From: Salticus scenicus
Taxonomy: Eukaryota; Arthropoda; Arachnida; Araneae; Salticidae
Direction of reading: 5' to 3'
Length of the DNA stretch: 64,000 bases
Assembly: GCA_963930645.1 (NCBI GenBank)
Contig: OZ005662.1
Coordinates: 4,097,436 to 4,161,435 of the forward strand
Notes under the pieces: generated by a model
What the model saw: only the letters and a program-made list of their open reading frames with translations
Database searches by the model: none
What the model was told of the DNA's origin: nothing
Shown: positions 12,355 through 24,149 of the stretch, piece after piece
How positions within the stretch are numbered: position 1 is the first letter of the stretch
How the letters are laid out: each line of letters begins with the position of its first letter
Made by a program: the position numbers and the translations under genes

Positions 12355-12472
12355 AAATGAACAACCTATTTAAAATGGCATTATTTAAAATTGGATGTTG
12401 CTTTAAAAATTTGGCATTTACTTTCATTTTGATATTTATTATGAAAATTCTTGAAGAAATAATTAAAATTCT

Positions 12473-12595
12473 TCAAACAATAACTTCTCCTTCTAAAGCT
12501 TCTTCATCGCAAAACTTAATGACATTATGTAGAATACGCTTCGATTCACTACGGAGAGGTTTAATCCGAGAACTTGTACCAGATGTATGATCTAT
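12473..12595 (-). pseudogene. Left-arm mirror of the 40-residue ORF, start codon lost
   Basis: Same frame as 59682-59804, but the initiator reads ATA (AATAGATCA on the minus strand), His-to-Arg and Lys-to-Asn changes occur, and the stop is kept. The start is intact in one arm and lost in the other. Confidence 0.3.
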
Positions 12596-12599
12596 TTGT

Positions 12600-13846
12600 T
12601 CCAATTTAAACAAACTGTTATACAGAAAGAAATAAAACAAAACAAAGCAGGAGTATTAATGATTCTACACATAACAGAAGAAACAAGAATAATAGAAAAA
12701 ATTCCTCTCTCTTTTCATTGCTGTGTCTCCCAGAGCGTGAGTGGAATCATCCTGGCACTTTGCCAACCAGGGATTAATCGTCCATGGCCCAACAGTAGCT
12801 ATAGTATTCTTTTACTTCACTAGGTGGTTTCATTGGTCAGAATGCTTATTTTTATTTACAGATAGGAGTTCAGCGTTACAGTTTAGAGTGTGTGTGTGTT
12901 ATGAGTACTGACATATGTAATAGAAAAGTAAATGTATGAGAAACTCATTAAATGACCTAATTCATTTATTATTCACATAATATGTACAAGACTGAATGTT
13001 ATTAAATTTGTATACAATTTAGATATGTAAGCAGGCAGAAGACTGTTACAAGCACAAAATAACTTGCATACATCAGATTTATATTTCATAAACTAATTTA
13101 TAATAATAACATTTTTAAGGAATTCATGCAGTGCATTTAATATAATAAAAAATTCATCTTTACAAATTACATAATAAATATTTAGAAAAATAATAACATA
13201 TTGAAGAATAAATATTATCAAAACAGAAGCTTATTATAATATTGTAATAATGACGGGGAAAAAATGATGCAAATTTAGAAATAGTAATAATAAAATTATA
13301 AAGTAAACATTAAAATGAAATGTAGAATATTACATGAAGATGGTCACTTGTTCCAAATATTTAAAGATATTGTAAAATATCTCACTAGCTATTTTCTTGA
13401 AATTGAAAAACGTGTGCACAATTAACAAAATTAATTTTGCTTTAAACTACCTAAAAAGTGTGTTTATCATGTTAACAACAATAACTAAAGTTCTTTTCAA
13501 CATTGTTTAAGGCAAATATAATAAAGTTTGCAAGGAGAAAAATATAGTCAATTTTGAGGCACTTGAATGTCTGAGAAAACTTTTTGCATCATATACTGTT
13601 AAACATTTCAGCACACACACACACACAAAAAAGTGTGATTCCTTTCAAACATACATACAATTGTTTAATTAAACAATATTTCAATAAAATTCATTGCATA
13701 CTGTCGAAAGAAAGTTTCTTTTTTAAATATTTTTAATAATAAATAACATATTTTTTAAGTTCAACAATAAATACAATAACACACAGAAATTTGACATTTC
13801 AGATAATTCTTTATTACATAATTATATCAGTAAATCTAAGTTTTTT
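12600..13846. other. Left-arm interval downstream of ZF ORF
   Basis: AT-rich. CTGGCACTTTGCCAACCAGG can pair as a hairpin (12751-12770). (AC)n at 13611-13626. AATAAA motifs are frequent but cannot be linked to a transcript. Confidence 0.4.
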
Positions 13847-14134
13847 AACTTGCATTTGTATCATCTGTGGGTGTTTTCTTCTCTCCAAATGAGTCTTACT
13901 AAGGCGTGTTTTTAAATAAGTTTCGACAAGAAACTCCCCCCATGTCAGATACTTACTTTATCTGACAAAAGAAAATATTCTCATTCATATGAATAGGAAG
14001 ATGTCTTTTAAAAAAAATACTTAAGAGCAAAACCTTTATGGCAAACTTTACAAATGTAAGATTTCACTTTAATATGAATATATTGATGGTGTATTACTAA
14101 ATCTTATTTAACTGAAAATCTCTGATTGCAAACT
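13847..14134 (-). pseudogene. Decayed extra zinc fingers downstream of ZF ORF, left arm
   Basis: Mirror of 58143-58422 with the same frameshifted fingers. It differs from the right copy by several substitutions and indels, including a replaced block near 13940-13965 (a GATACTTACTTTATC-like stretch here against a shorter one on the right). This is much more divergent than the adjacent ORF. Confidence 0.6.
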
Positions 14135-14746
14135 TCATAATGAAGGGAATTTTTCTGTGCTATGAGTACGAAGGTGTCTCCTTAAATTCCTTTTTTGAGA
14201 GAAGCCTTTATTACATATTTCACAGACATGAGGTTTGTCTTTATTATGAACAAATAGGTGATCATTTAAATAAGCTTTTCTAGAAAATCCTTTATTACAT
14301 ATTTCACAGATAAAAGGTTTTTCTTGAGTATGTACTAAAAGGTGCATATTCAAACTTTGCCTAAAAGTGAATCTTCTATTACATATCTCACAGGCGTAAG
14401 GAGTCTCTTTTGTATGGATACGAAAATGCTGTTTCAATTTAGATTTCTCAGAAAATCGTTTACTGCATACATCACAAATGAATGGCTTTTCTCCTGTATG
14501 ACTGCGAAAATGCATAGTTAAATGACCTCTTTGAGAAAATCCTTTGCTGCATACTTCACAAATATAAGGTTTTTCCTTCGTATGTATGCGAATATGTACA
14601 TTTAAATCACATTTTCGTAGAAATATCTTTTTGCATGTGTTACACATTAAAGGTTCTTCCATGACATAAATTCGAAGGTAATGACTCTTTAAACTGTGTT
14701 TAGAAGAAAATTCTTTATTGCATTCTTTACATACGAATGGATACAA
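14135..14746 (-). CDS. C2H2 zinc-finger ORF, left-arm copy
   Basis: Mirror copy of the ORF at 57531-58142, with the same six intact fingers, degenerate first finger and TTG first codon. The only difference I find by reading both copies is Thr197 (ACA) here against Ser197 (TCA) in the right arm, just after finger 7. The flanking decayed fingers are shared by both arms, so they predate the separation of the arms. Whether this copy is transcribed cannot be seen; no clear promoter was identified. Confidence 0.7.
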   Translation of the reverse strand: MYPFVCKECNKEFSSKHSLKSHYLRIYVMEEPLMCNTCKKIFLRKCDLNVHIRIHTKEKPYICEVCSKGFSQRGHLTMHFRSHTGEKPFICDVCSKRFSEKSKLKQHFRIHTKETPYACEICNRRFTFRQSLNMHLLVHTQEKPFICEICNKGFSRKAYLNDHLFVHNKDKPHVCEICNKGFSQKRNLRRHLRTHSTEKFPSL

Positions 14747-14818
14747 AAAGTATTTTGTTAAATTACTCTTTTGGGTACATTTTTTATTGCATATTTTCCA
14801 ACTAATTTTTTCCTCCCT

Positions 14819-15631
14819 TCATATAAACAAGTAAGCTTTCACTTGAATCATATTCCTGAGAAAGTTTTTCAGTTCCTATATCCTAAATGAAAGCCATTCT
14901 CGCTATTTAAATATACAAATGGGTAATAAATAAAGTTAATTATACAAAAAAATCTTTCACACCATACGTTGAAGATGAATGTTTTCCCATTATTAGAGGT
15001 GTAAAAATTCATTACATACATAAAAGTCTAAAATAATTTTTATTTTATAATTTGTTAATATTTTCTTCTAATTTCTGCTTCTAAAAAGATAAAGTGACCT
15101 AATCTAACTTAAATTCCTAACAATTAGGTATATATTTTGTTAATTTTTTTTTTTTTTTTTTTACGATTTTGCACCTGAAAAAGATTTATCTATATCTATA
15201 TATTTCATTTCTTACAACTCATTCTTTCTTTCAGAAATTCATGGAATTATTAGAAATTAGTAAGGTTTAGAAATTACATTAAATTAATGTTATGAATGTA
15301 AAAATGCTGAGACAATAATACTTATTTATAGATAAAATGCATGAAAATTATAAGGCATTAAGATAGCAATACTGTTCCATCGTATTAGCAGAAAGAAAAA
15401 AAATCAGACTAAAGTAGTAGTGCCTTGAACTGTATATTGCTTATTTATAGAAACAGAATATTTGTGCATGTATACATGAGGAAAATATATATTATCAGCC
15501 TTGAATATCATTGAATATTATCTGTTTTAGTAAATAAGAATCTAATCGAATATTTCTTGAGAGGAAACACCAGAAACTTCTGTGCCTGCAATAATATATA
15601 AACAATATCATTAGTTCAATAAAATAATATA
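14819..15631. other. Left-arm interval upstream of ZF ORF
   Basis: On the minus strand, TTTCATTTAG is followed by an open stretch (ETEKLSQEYDSSESLLVYMKGG) at about 14820-14890 that may be decayed linker coding sequence of the ZF gene. T run at 15145-15162. Mirror in the right arm at 57380-57455. Confidence 0.35.
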
Positions 15632-15633
15632 TA

Positions 15634-16768
15634 CAGGGTGCTTACTTAAGTAGATTTACACCCATTTAACTACTGAATAGCTGCAGCTATTGTTATAAAA
15701 GTGGTGTCTAGATATAGTAAAGTGACTATATGTTATTAGATGCAACTGCTATTAGTGCTATCTGGTATGTCAAAAAAGGTATAAGATAGGGGGAAAATGA
15801 ATTACATAGTTATAGAGCATCATCAATTTAGTAGGAAGAGACACCGTGTAGACCTGAATGCTAAAAATAAATGTTTAGAATGTGCATTTATTTTTCTAGA
15901 TTTTCCAACCCAGTGACATAATAAAACAACCTTTAAAAAAAAATAATAATAAAAAAAAAAGTTTTCATACCTTTATTTTTTATTTTTAAACTTTTGTCCA
16001 CCAACTGCAATTCACACCTGGAACCTTATTTGAATTTTACATAGCATATGTGTTACCAGACATGCTATAGTAACTATTTGCTATTAGATGCGACTGCTAT
16101 TAGCATTACCTGGTATGTCAAAAAAAGTATAAGATAGGGGAAAAAATTAATTACTAAGTTATACAGCATCATCGATTTAGTTGGGAGCCTAACATTGCAC
16201 ACCTGAATGCTAAAAATAAACGCTTAAAATGTGCATTTGTTTGTCTACTTTTTTCAACACTGTGACATAATAAAACAATCTCTAAAAAAAAAAAAGTTTT
16301 CCCATGATACCTTTATTTTTTATTTTTAAACTTCTATCAGTGTCAAATTTAAACAAGGTTCCAAATATACAACGCCACTGATGGATGGAAGTTTGAACAT
16401 CGAGATAATCTTGTCATAACTACTTGTTTATTTTCCTCCTTAGATCATTTTATCACATCACAGTATAGAAAAATGTGAACAAACAAATGCACATTTTAAG
16501 TGTTCAGTTTTTTAGCATTCAGGTTTACAAGGTGTAATTTCCTACTAAATCGATGATGCATTATAACTTTTTAATTAGCTTTTTTTCTATCGTGTACCAT
16601 TTTCAGATTAAGAATGTTAACTCTCCCGTTTTCCACCAGGGGCACTATAAAAAGTCACATGTTATAGCTCATAGCCAAGTTTCTACATCCAGACACTACT
16701 TTTTATTACAGTAGCTGTAGTCAATTCAGCAGTTAAATTGGCGAGAACAGAATTTAATGGGCACCCTG
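15634..16768. mobile_element. mariner-like non-autonomous element (left)
   Basis: Ends CAGGGTGCTTAC and GGGCACCCTG between TA dinucleotides, with inverted repeats of roughly 120 bp (they share the TTTAACT-CTGAAT, GCAGCTA/TAGCTG and AGTGTCTAGATATAG blocks). The interior contains a direct duplication: 15715-15990 resembles 16060-16320 (both have CTGGTATGTCAAAAAA and ATAAGATAGG). No ORF. A partial relative lies at 16850-16883 and 17562-17640. Confidence 0.75.
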
Positions 16769-16883
16769 TATATATTTTTTATTTAAAAATTTATTTATTT
16801 TTATTAATTTAAAGAAATTGGAGTGTAAGGCTGATATTTTCATATCAATTATAGCTCATAGCCAAGTTACTATACTTAGACAC

Positions 16884-17561
16884 CAGTGTTAGAAATAAGA
16901 ATTTTGAAACTAGGCGTCAAAATGACGCCTAGATTAATTTTTTTGGGTGTCAAAATGAAAAATCTACGTGCCATCCATAATTAAATATGCACATTAAAAT
17001 AATAATAAAGAATAAACTTGTAAATAATATATATGCAAGATTATATTAAAAATATTTACGTAAAGAATGTAATTACAATGACAATATTAAACGCACATAT
17101 TTAAAATCAAATTCATTCTTCACCCAGAAGATACTCAAAATAAGCATAAAATAATAAACACGTGTACATATTTACAGCGAACTAAACTTATGAGTGGAGT
17201 TAAGAAGTAAGAGTTTAAAATTCTCAAGATAAGAAAACACTGCTACTTGCTCCAAACCATATGTTGAATGGTTGCTTGCCACATCAACGATGAGCTTGGC
17301 TTTCTAAGAACCAATCACAGCCTGACATTGAAAACTGTTGTAAGCTTGATTTCAACAGCCAATCATCTATGAGTCCTGAGGCAGGATTGAGGAATATGAT
17401 GAAATAAGACTTGTTTACCGACTGATGGGATCAGGAAAATTATTAGATATGATGAGGAAAAAATCCAGGTGCCAAATATGGCACCTATGATTGGAATTCT
17501 AGGTGTCAAAATGAAAAATCTGGTCGCAAAATATGACTACGACCGCTTATTTCTAACACTG
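16884..17561. mobile_element. hAT element D2 (left)
   Basis: 678 bp. CAGTGTTAGAAATAAG at the left end and CTTATTTCTAACACTG at the right, flanked by TTAGACAC (16876-16883) and CTAGACAC (17562-17569), an 8-bp duplication with one mismatch. Subterminal palindrome GGCGTCAAAATGACGCC at 16914-16930. It shares termini with hAT D but has a different core and no transposase remnant. It is inserted in a truncated mariner-like copy. Confidence 0.85.
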
Positions 17562-17656
17562 CTAGACACTACTTTTATTAGAGTACCTGCAGTCATTCAG
17601 CTGTTAAATTGGTGAGAATAGATTTCTAGTAGGCACCTCATATGTATATTTTTTAT

Positions 17657-17790
17657 TAATTTAAAGAAATTGGAGTGTAATCAGATATTTTCATGCCAAC
17701 TATATGAAGAATGCCAGAGCCGGGAACTGAACCCTGGTACTCCACTTATCATGTGGATGCTCTGCCACTGAACCACCCTGGCTGATTACC
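17657..17790 (-). mobile_element. tRNA-derived SINE (left, minus)
   Basis: Minus-strand head with A-box-like GGTTCAGTGGCAGAGC and B-box-like GGGTTCAGTTCCC, then a tail ACTCCAATTTCTTTAAA. Typical 5' tRNA-like head followed by an unrelated body. It faces a second copy at 17814-17950. Confidence 0.7.
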
Positions 17791-17813
17791 AATTCAGCAT
17801 TTCTCACATATTT

Positions 17814-17950
17814 GGTAATCAGCCAGATGGCAAAGTGGCACAGCAACTGCACAGTAAGTGGAGTGCCAGGGTTCGATTCCCAGCTCTGGCATTTTACACA
17901 TAGTAGGCATAAAAAAATCAGCCTTGCACTCCAATTTCTTTAAATAAATA
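17814..17950 (+). mobile_element. tRNA-derived SINE (left, plus)
   Basis: Same family as 17657-17790, in opposite orientation and head to head, 23 bp apart. B box GGTTCGATTCC at 17870-17880; the tail GCACTCCAATTTCTTTAAA ends near 17945. Confidence 0.72.
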
Positions 17951-18268
17951 TTCATGGTTGATAAATTAATGAATAATATATATAAACATATATTAATTAT
18001 AACTATTTTTTGAATAGTCTGTTTCAATAAAGCAGAATAAAAATCGAATGAAGTACAAAATATTTCTAGATAAAAAGTGTCCATGAATTGCTCTCTGAAA
18101 ATTAAAAAGTTTCCGATGTATGTTTGCAGAACTAAAGTTTCTATTTTTCTTTTTATTAAAAAAAAAAAAAAAAAAAAAATTGGTGTGAAAGAACCACATT
18201 TCTATTACCGACTATTACAAGTATTATATGCATTTTTTTGCAGACAATGTGATCAAAAGACATATAAC

Positions 18269-18542
18269 TAGGGTTGGGTTTCTTCCAGGACAGTGGAAGA
18301 AACTGGAAAATAACCGGAAGAAACCAAGAGAACACAAAACAGATGTTCCAGATACAATATATTAACTACCAATATAAAATAATTAAACTCAGAACATAAT
18401 ATAATATCTAAACTCTATTATTTAATTAATATTAAAAATAAGTTATTTAATAACAAACTGTAAATATTTACAGGTGATGAGATTTTACTACTGTAGGGAT
18501 ATAGAGGGTGTTTTTTAACTTATTTCTACCATTTCCATTAAA

Positions 18543-18577
<35 letters not shown>

Positions 18578-19475
18578 TAAATAGTATATTATTTTATACG
18601 CAAAGGTTATTGTGCAATATGTCAAATTAGAAAAGAAAATATAATTATATATTAGCTACTAGCTACTATCTCTTATGTGTACTAGCATTCATATTTCAAT
18701 GTTTATTTTAAAAGATAAAACTTTTTTTGCATAGATACTATCACATATTATTATACGTTCAATTCAAATACAATAGTACAAGTTATAATAGTTAATATAA
18801 TTTTTAAACAAAATATTTGTCCACTATTTTTTTTTTTTAAGAATACAATCATTTGTTTTAATTCTAAACTGGTAAACCAGTGAATTATACGTATGCGTCA
18901 AAATATTTTTGAACTCCTCTACAAGTTATCCAGGATTTTATAAGAATATTTTTCCTTTATCCTTTCTAAGTTGAGAAACCAATTTCAATATTCAACTGCT
19001 AACATTTTTTGATTATACTGTGTTGCACTGCAGTATAGAAAATTAGGATATGATGTTATTTTGTAGTACAGTAATTATCGCACACTTTTTCCCTTAATTA
19101 ATTACTAAATGTTTTCTATTAGAAAGTAGTGGAAAGTGATAAATACTATTTAATTACCTGTTAAAGAAATAACATTGTTTAAATAATAAAACTTTAAACT
19201 GGTTAAAGTAAAATCAATTTCTTTAATGGATTTTGAGTATTTTGGTATGTGATATGATCTTGCCTAAAAATCTCATGTAAATATTAATTCAGCATACATA
19301 ATTAATAATTAAATTTTTATAGGTGTAAATGAATTTACTTAAAGTTATTAATCTGAAAAATGCGTTAATTACAATTTATATAATAAATCTTAAAGAAAAA
19401 CAGTTTCTTCCATTTCTTCCAGACAGATTTTTCCATGATTTTTTTTCCCACTTTGGAAGAAACTTGCCAACCCTG
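18269..19475. mobile_element. hAT element S (left)
   Basis: 1207 bp with 8-bp duplication CATATAAC (18261-18268, 19476-19483). Ends TAGGGTTGGGTTTCTTCC and GGAAGAAACTTGCCAACCCTG. The terminal C of the left end has become T. Subterminal regions hold repeated TTTCTTCC/GGAAGAAA motifs. No transposase ORF. (TA)n tract at 18545-18579. Confidence 0.9.
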
Positions 19476-20339
19476 CATATAACCAACCTCACAAATTAGA
19501 CACCTATCAATTTCCTTAAAAGAGAAATCTGATACATGTGTAGTCATATAAAACAGGGCTTACATAGCAAGTTAAAGAAAAACAGGAAAGTTACAGCTGT
19601 TTTTCCCTGTGATCTTAAACTGATTTACTTAATCAGAAAGACTTAATTTTTTGTAATAATAACATTATACATGAGAAAGGATATCTTAAAAGGGGTTTAA
19701 GTTGCAATTAAAAAAGAAAAAAAAAATCTTTAGAGTCCTTTTTGAGATATCAATTTTCATCAAAATTTGGCATGTACCTTGGGACACTGACAATTTCTCA
19801 AAGTCTATTGGCAACATCAATTTTTATTATTATTATTATTTTATTTCTAATTGTATTTTTAACAAATATATAACAGCAGAGTAAAAAACCAGCATCAGAA
19901 ACACTGAACAATTAACTTGAAAAGTAAAAATAAATTTCATGACTTAAAAGTAAATATCTTTCTCATTCTAATTTCAATTTCTGAATTAGTATTTATAAAA
20001 TTATTCAACTCAATTTTAAATGGATATTGAACAGAAGATTTTTAAATGTTTTGGTTATGAGAAAGTAATGATACTGCATTTTGACTGACCACCATTTTGA
20101 TTTTATTTAAACCGTGTGGTGATTGTACCATGGGACATGTCCCAAGGAACAACATATGTCTGAACATTGTTCTGAATCATTTCAGCATTATTTTAACATA
20201 AATATATCTTTTAGTATGTTTTAGTATAACATTCTATCTAATAATAATAATATAATAATAAGTAATATAAATAATCTTTTAATATAACTTCATAAGTAGC
20301 AGACAAACAAATGATTCAACTCAAGTGTTAAGTGAAACT

Positions 20340-20372
20340 AGGGCCGTAGCAACCGCCCCCTGGTTGGGAGGA
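20340..20372. mobile_element. hAT-like terminal fragment
   Basis: TAGGGCCGTAGCAACCGCCC resembles a hAT/MITE end (CAGGG-type). The right-arm mirror near 51695-51740 carries a G run and reads GTTGCTACGACCCTGG. Only one end is recognisable. Confidence 0.35.
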
Positions 20373-20519
20373 GCCCAGCAAAGTCAGGAGCCTGACAATT
20401 AGATTATAATCGATTATATTGAGGGAAATTGTAGAATTTATGGTATATTGAAAAAAAAAAACACTAACGTACTAATATCAAATTTACTTCAAATATTTTT
20501 GCTCGGGTTTTATAAAGTA

Positions 20520-20690
20520 ACAAATCTTTTTACTTTCTTTTACCCATGTAAGTTAGAGAAAGTATTGTTTTTAGGTCCAATTTTCTAAACTGAGATTTTA
20601 ATGTATTTACATGTTTAGAGGTCCCCAAAACCGGTAAATCTGGTTTTTATCGGTTGGTCTGTGTGCATCTGTTACCACCTTCACTCAAGG
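20520..20690 (+). repeat. R1-related fragment (left)
   Basis: AGAGAAAGTATTGTTTTTAG and GTTGGTCTGTGTGCATCTG recall the R1 unit start. Mirror at about 51345-51520. Confidence 0.45.
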
Positions 20691-22397
20691 ACAATTATTA
20701 GCAGGAATTTCAAAGTCAGTATTTTAAATCTGTGTCATATGGGAATGCTATTTAACTTTTGTTAAAAATCAAACTAGTTCGTCTACAAAGACAATCATGA
20801 AAACTCAAATGTATTATGTATGTGGAAAAAATTTCTGTACAGTTTACCATCTTTAGACTCACAAAACAAAATGAAATAAACACATATTTTTTGTATGTAT
20901 AATAAATTAAGGTTTCAAAATCATTCACCGTTCCTTTACAGGGCCACACAAAACAAAAAACATTACGTTACATTAAGGCTTCGCTAGGAAATTTCAGAAA
21001 GTGCATTTTACGTTTCTTTATGCGTTTTTCATACTGTACTAAATTTTTAAAGCACATTATTCAATGTGTATATTACTTAAAGATAATAGATGCTGTGTAT
21101 TATTTAAAGATAATAGAAAATAGATCCCATATATTATTTAAAGATAATGTACAGGACTACCTAAAATTAAGCAAATCATTCTTTTCTTTTGAATGTAATT
21201 GATAGAAATGCTGTACTATATATTACAAAATCTAGGAAGTTTGTTTAGGTATAATAATTTTTTTCTCATACCCATAATATAGACAAAATATTGTTTGACG
21301 CCAAATTATCAACACTAATTTTTTAATACGATTATTTTTTATTGTATTCAAATACATGATAACAAAAAGTTGCGTGAGTGACATACCATATTATACCTTT
21401 TTCGAAGGAACCATCTAGTCACCTCCGATTGGTAGTTAAATTAAGAAGATTCTGCTAATTGCCTAAAGCTGCTTTTATCTTTCTGGTGAACAGTGAAATG
21501 CAATATTTTGACATTGTTCTTATTTCGATATTAATCGGGCAATATCTCACTTTTTTTTCCACACTTATTACTAGGGACACTGTTTATGATTCTTGTTTTA
21601 AATAGAAGAAAAAATTTACAAAAATTAGATTTTTTTTTTTTTTTTTAATATATATATGAAGTTTTATTCTTATAAAGAGACAGAAAGAAATGATATACGT
21701 TTCACTAGATAAATGTATTTTTACCTATCAAAATATTTTTGTTAAAAGTATCCAACAAAAATGAAATAAATTATTGCATGATTTTGTATATTATGTCTCT
21801 CTATTTCCGTTCTCATTGTCGTAAATACCTTTAGAATGCCATGAAAGTGATAGGTTATTCAAGTTCTGTATAACATGCTTTTTACTAAAAATAGCTTAAA
21901 TAAAACTACTGCTTTATGTTCAGGCAGGGACTTATGAAAGAATTAGAATATATTGCGGTCTGTGACAGGATTTTCTTTAAAGCATAATTTACTACATATA
22001 GTGATCAAAACATAAATAAATTAACATACCTTATACAGATTCGAATAAGTATGTTCCCTAAAGAATATGATACGATTAATTAAATGTATGTAGAGGCACT
22101 TTGTTGTGGAATGTTAAAGCAAAAGTAATAACGTTAAAAAGTACAAATGAGAGAAATAATTTTTTAAATTATACAGCTGTTTTTGAACTTCTGCAGTTCC
22201 TTCCTCAGTATTAAAAAGAAAAGAATTTAAATATGATAAAAAAGAAAAGAAATGAAAAGTTAAACCCCAAAGCTTGCTCCAGATCTTGGACCATGCTTGC
22301 CTAGAAAGCTTAAAAATAAATAAATAAATAAATCATATTTAAGTTTTTTTTGTTTTTAATACTGGGGGAAGAACTTAAGAAGTTTCGAAGTGTCAGC

Positions 22398-22561
22398 CAG
22401 TGATGCCAGATTGGGGACTTTTTTTAATTCAATTATCACCAATAATTTTGGGAAGTGATACTTACATAATAGACGATTTATCTTCGAAGTGATTAGGTAA
22501 ATGTTGCAATAAAAATTTATTGGTAAATATTGAATAACAAGTCCCCAATCTGGCAACACTG
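22398..22561. mobile_element. 164-bp hAT MITE (left)
   Basis: Inverted ends CAGTGATGCCAGATTGGGGA and TCCCCAATCTGGCAACACTG. Flanked by GTGTCAGC (22390-22397) and GCGTCAGC (22562-22569); the mismatch is a C-to-T change relative to the right arm. Confidence 0.88.
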
Positions 22562-22569
22562 GCGTCAGC

Positions 22570-24149
22570 CTAGTTGTCAACTGAACAGCTTTTGGCTAAT
22601 GGAAAAAATTTAATAAAAATATTTATTTTATTTATTCAGAGAACTTTAACAGTTTTCACTGATAAAGTAAAAAAAAAAAAAAAAAAAATTCCTGAAGCGA
22701 AAAGGTGCTATGTTCACAACTATAAGCGTCAGTATAGTTTCAAAATTTTCTTCTTTCATTTGTGCTTTTTTAATGTTTTTATTTTTTATTTAACGACCTA
22801 ATTTGCTCAATTATTGGTTTAGAAAGCTACACAAAATATTTAGATACAACACTGAGAAAAAATTCAGTAACTGGCATCTAGAATCAAAATTGTGGCTCGA
22901 GAGAAAATAGTTCTATGTCATCCTTATAAATTCTAGTCCCCTTTGAAAGTGAGTTCTAGAAACCCCTATTAAAATTCTTTGCCTATATTCTCGAGGGCAA
23001 AGTTATTAAAAAATCTCTGCAAATAAATGCGAATACAAGAGGCGGGTTTCAGCAACTTTTATCTTTGTTTATTACCCAGTTCTATAAAATCAAGCTAGAA
23101 TTTCTCGCAATACAAAAGATTCAGAATGTTAAGAATATTCAGAATATTGTTTCACCATCTAGAAATGTGTAGACTAGAAATTCTCGATCATTTCGTCTAT
23201 TCAGTTTATTGGCATGCCTTATGCGCATAGCTCGGAAATCTATATTTCTATTTAAAGTATTTATAAAATGACCACTTATTCATTCTAGATAAAGGCAGTA
23301 TATTTTTGTCTCTGTGAATTATGTGATATAAAGCAGGTATTAAGTATATGAGTGGAAATTGCTCGAAATGCATTTTCTGTTGTGTTGTTAAGTTTCGTCA
23401 CTTTCCTATAAGTTGAAAAATTAGAGGTTAAAGAATTTAACGGGTATATACAGTAGTAATGGGCTTTATAAACTATGTGAAACAAATCAATTTTACATCT
23501 TGTATCATTTAAAAAATGAATCAACTTTTTAAGTAAATCTCTTCATTCACATGAATATTCATAGACATTATTATTATTTTTTTTAATTTACTGTGAATAA
23601 TCAAACTATTAGTTTTTTTTTTTTTTTTTACATTTTTACAATTTTGGAGGAAAAAAGAACAAGAGGAAATGGCTTTGTATTTTAGACAAGCAAAATACAT
23701 TCATACTCATATTTTCGAATATCGATTTAGTCACAAGTCACAAGTGAAATTAGGGGATTAACCACAAATTGAAGAAAAGCAGAAATACTTTGAACAATCC
23801 TGTACGTAGTATAAAAATCTACGAATGACTTTATAATTTTAACACATGATATCATTTACCTTTTACAATATTTGTATAACTTTTTTTGAAAATCGCATGA
23901 TTACAGGGTGACTAACATTAGCATAATATCTGTCCAAAAAATTTTTTAACACTTTCGCGACCACTGATGTAGATTCACTTCATTTGAAAATCTCTAACTC
24001 CACCAGTGGGCGTTTCTTTCTAATTTGTATGTTATTTATTTCTTAAAAATATACCCAATATTAATATTTGTACTATCAATGTACTGCGGATATAAATGCT
24101 TTGATTAGAAAGCGTATAATTACAATGTATAACCATTTGTAACATAAAC
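22570..24149. other. Left-arm interval without a supported gene
   Basis: A run 22670-22687, T run 23613-23629. The open frame at 23285-23524 differs at three of 79 residues from its mirror; it has no domain I know. Confidence 0.5.

Larger units (their letters stand above)
19484..22389. other. Left-arm interval without a supported gene
   Basis: Outside the fragments listed at 20340 and 20520, it has three ~30-bp units of TATTA(C/T)TTAAAGATAAT (21070-21150), a T run (21631-21646) and no ORF with a recognisable domain. Short ORFs here accumulate amino-acid changes between the arms. Confidence 0.5.

Noticed and set aside
17814..17890. Functional tRNA gene
   Set aside because: A and B boxes are present, but acceptor and anticodon stems do not pair; it is a SINE head. 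The same holds at 26797, 28745, 45425 and 63601.
17794..18084. 96-codon minus-strand frame and its mirror 54185-54475
   Set aside because: It runs through a SINE and AT-rich DNA; amino-acid changes between arms are not conservative.
22356..22580. 74-codon frame and mirror 49492-49716
   Set aside because: It spans a 164-bp hAT MITE, and about five residues differ between the arms.
23913..23930. CAGGGTGACTAACATTAG as an element end
   Set aside because: No matching opposite terminus or target duplication could be found.
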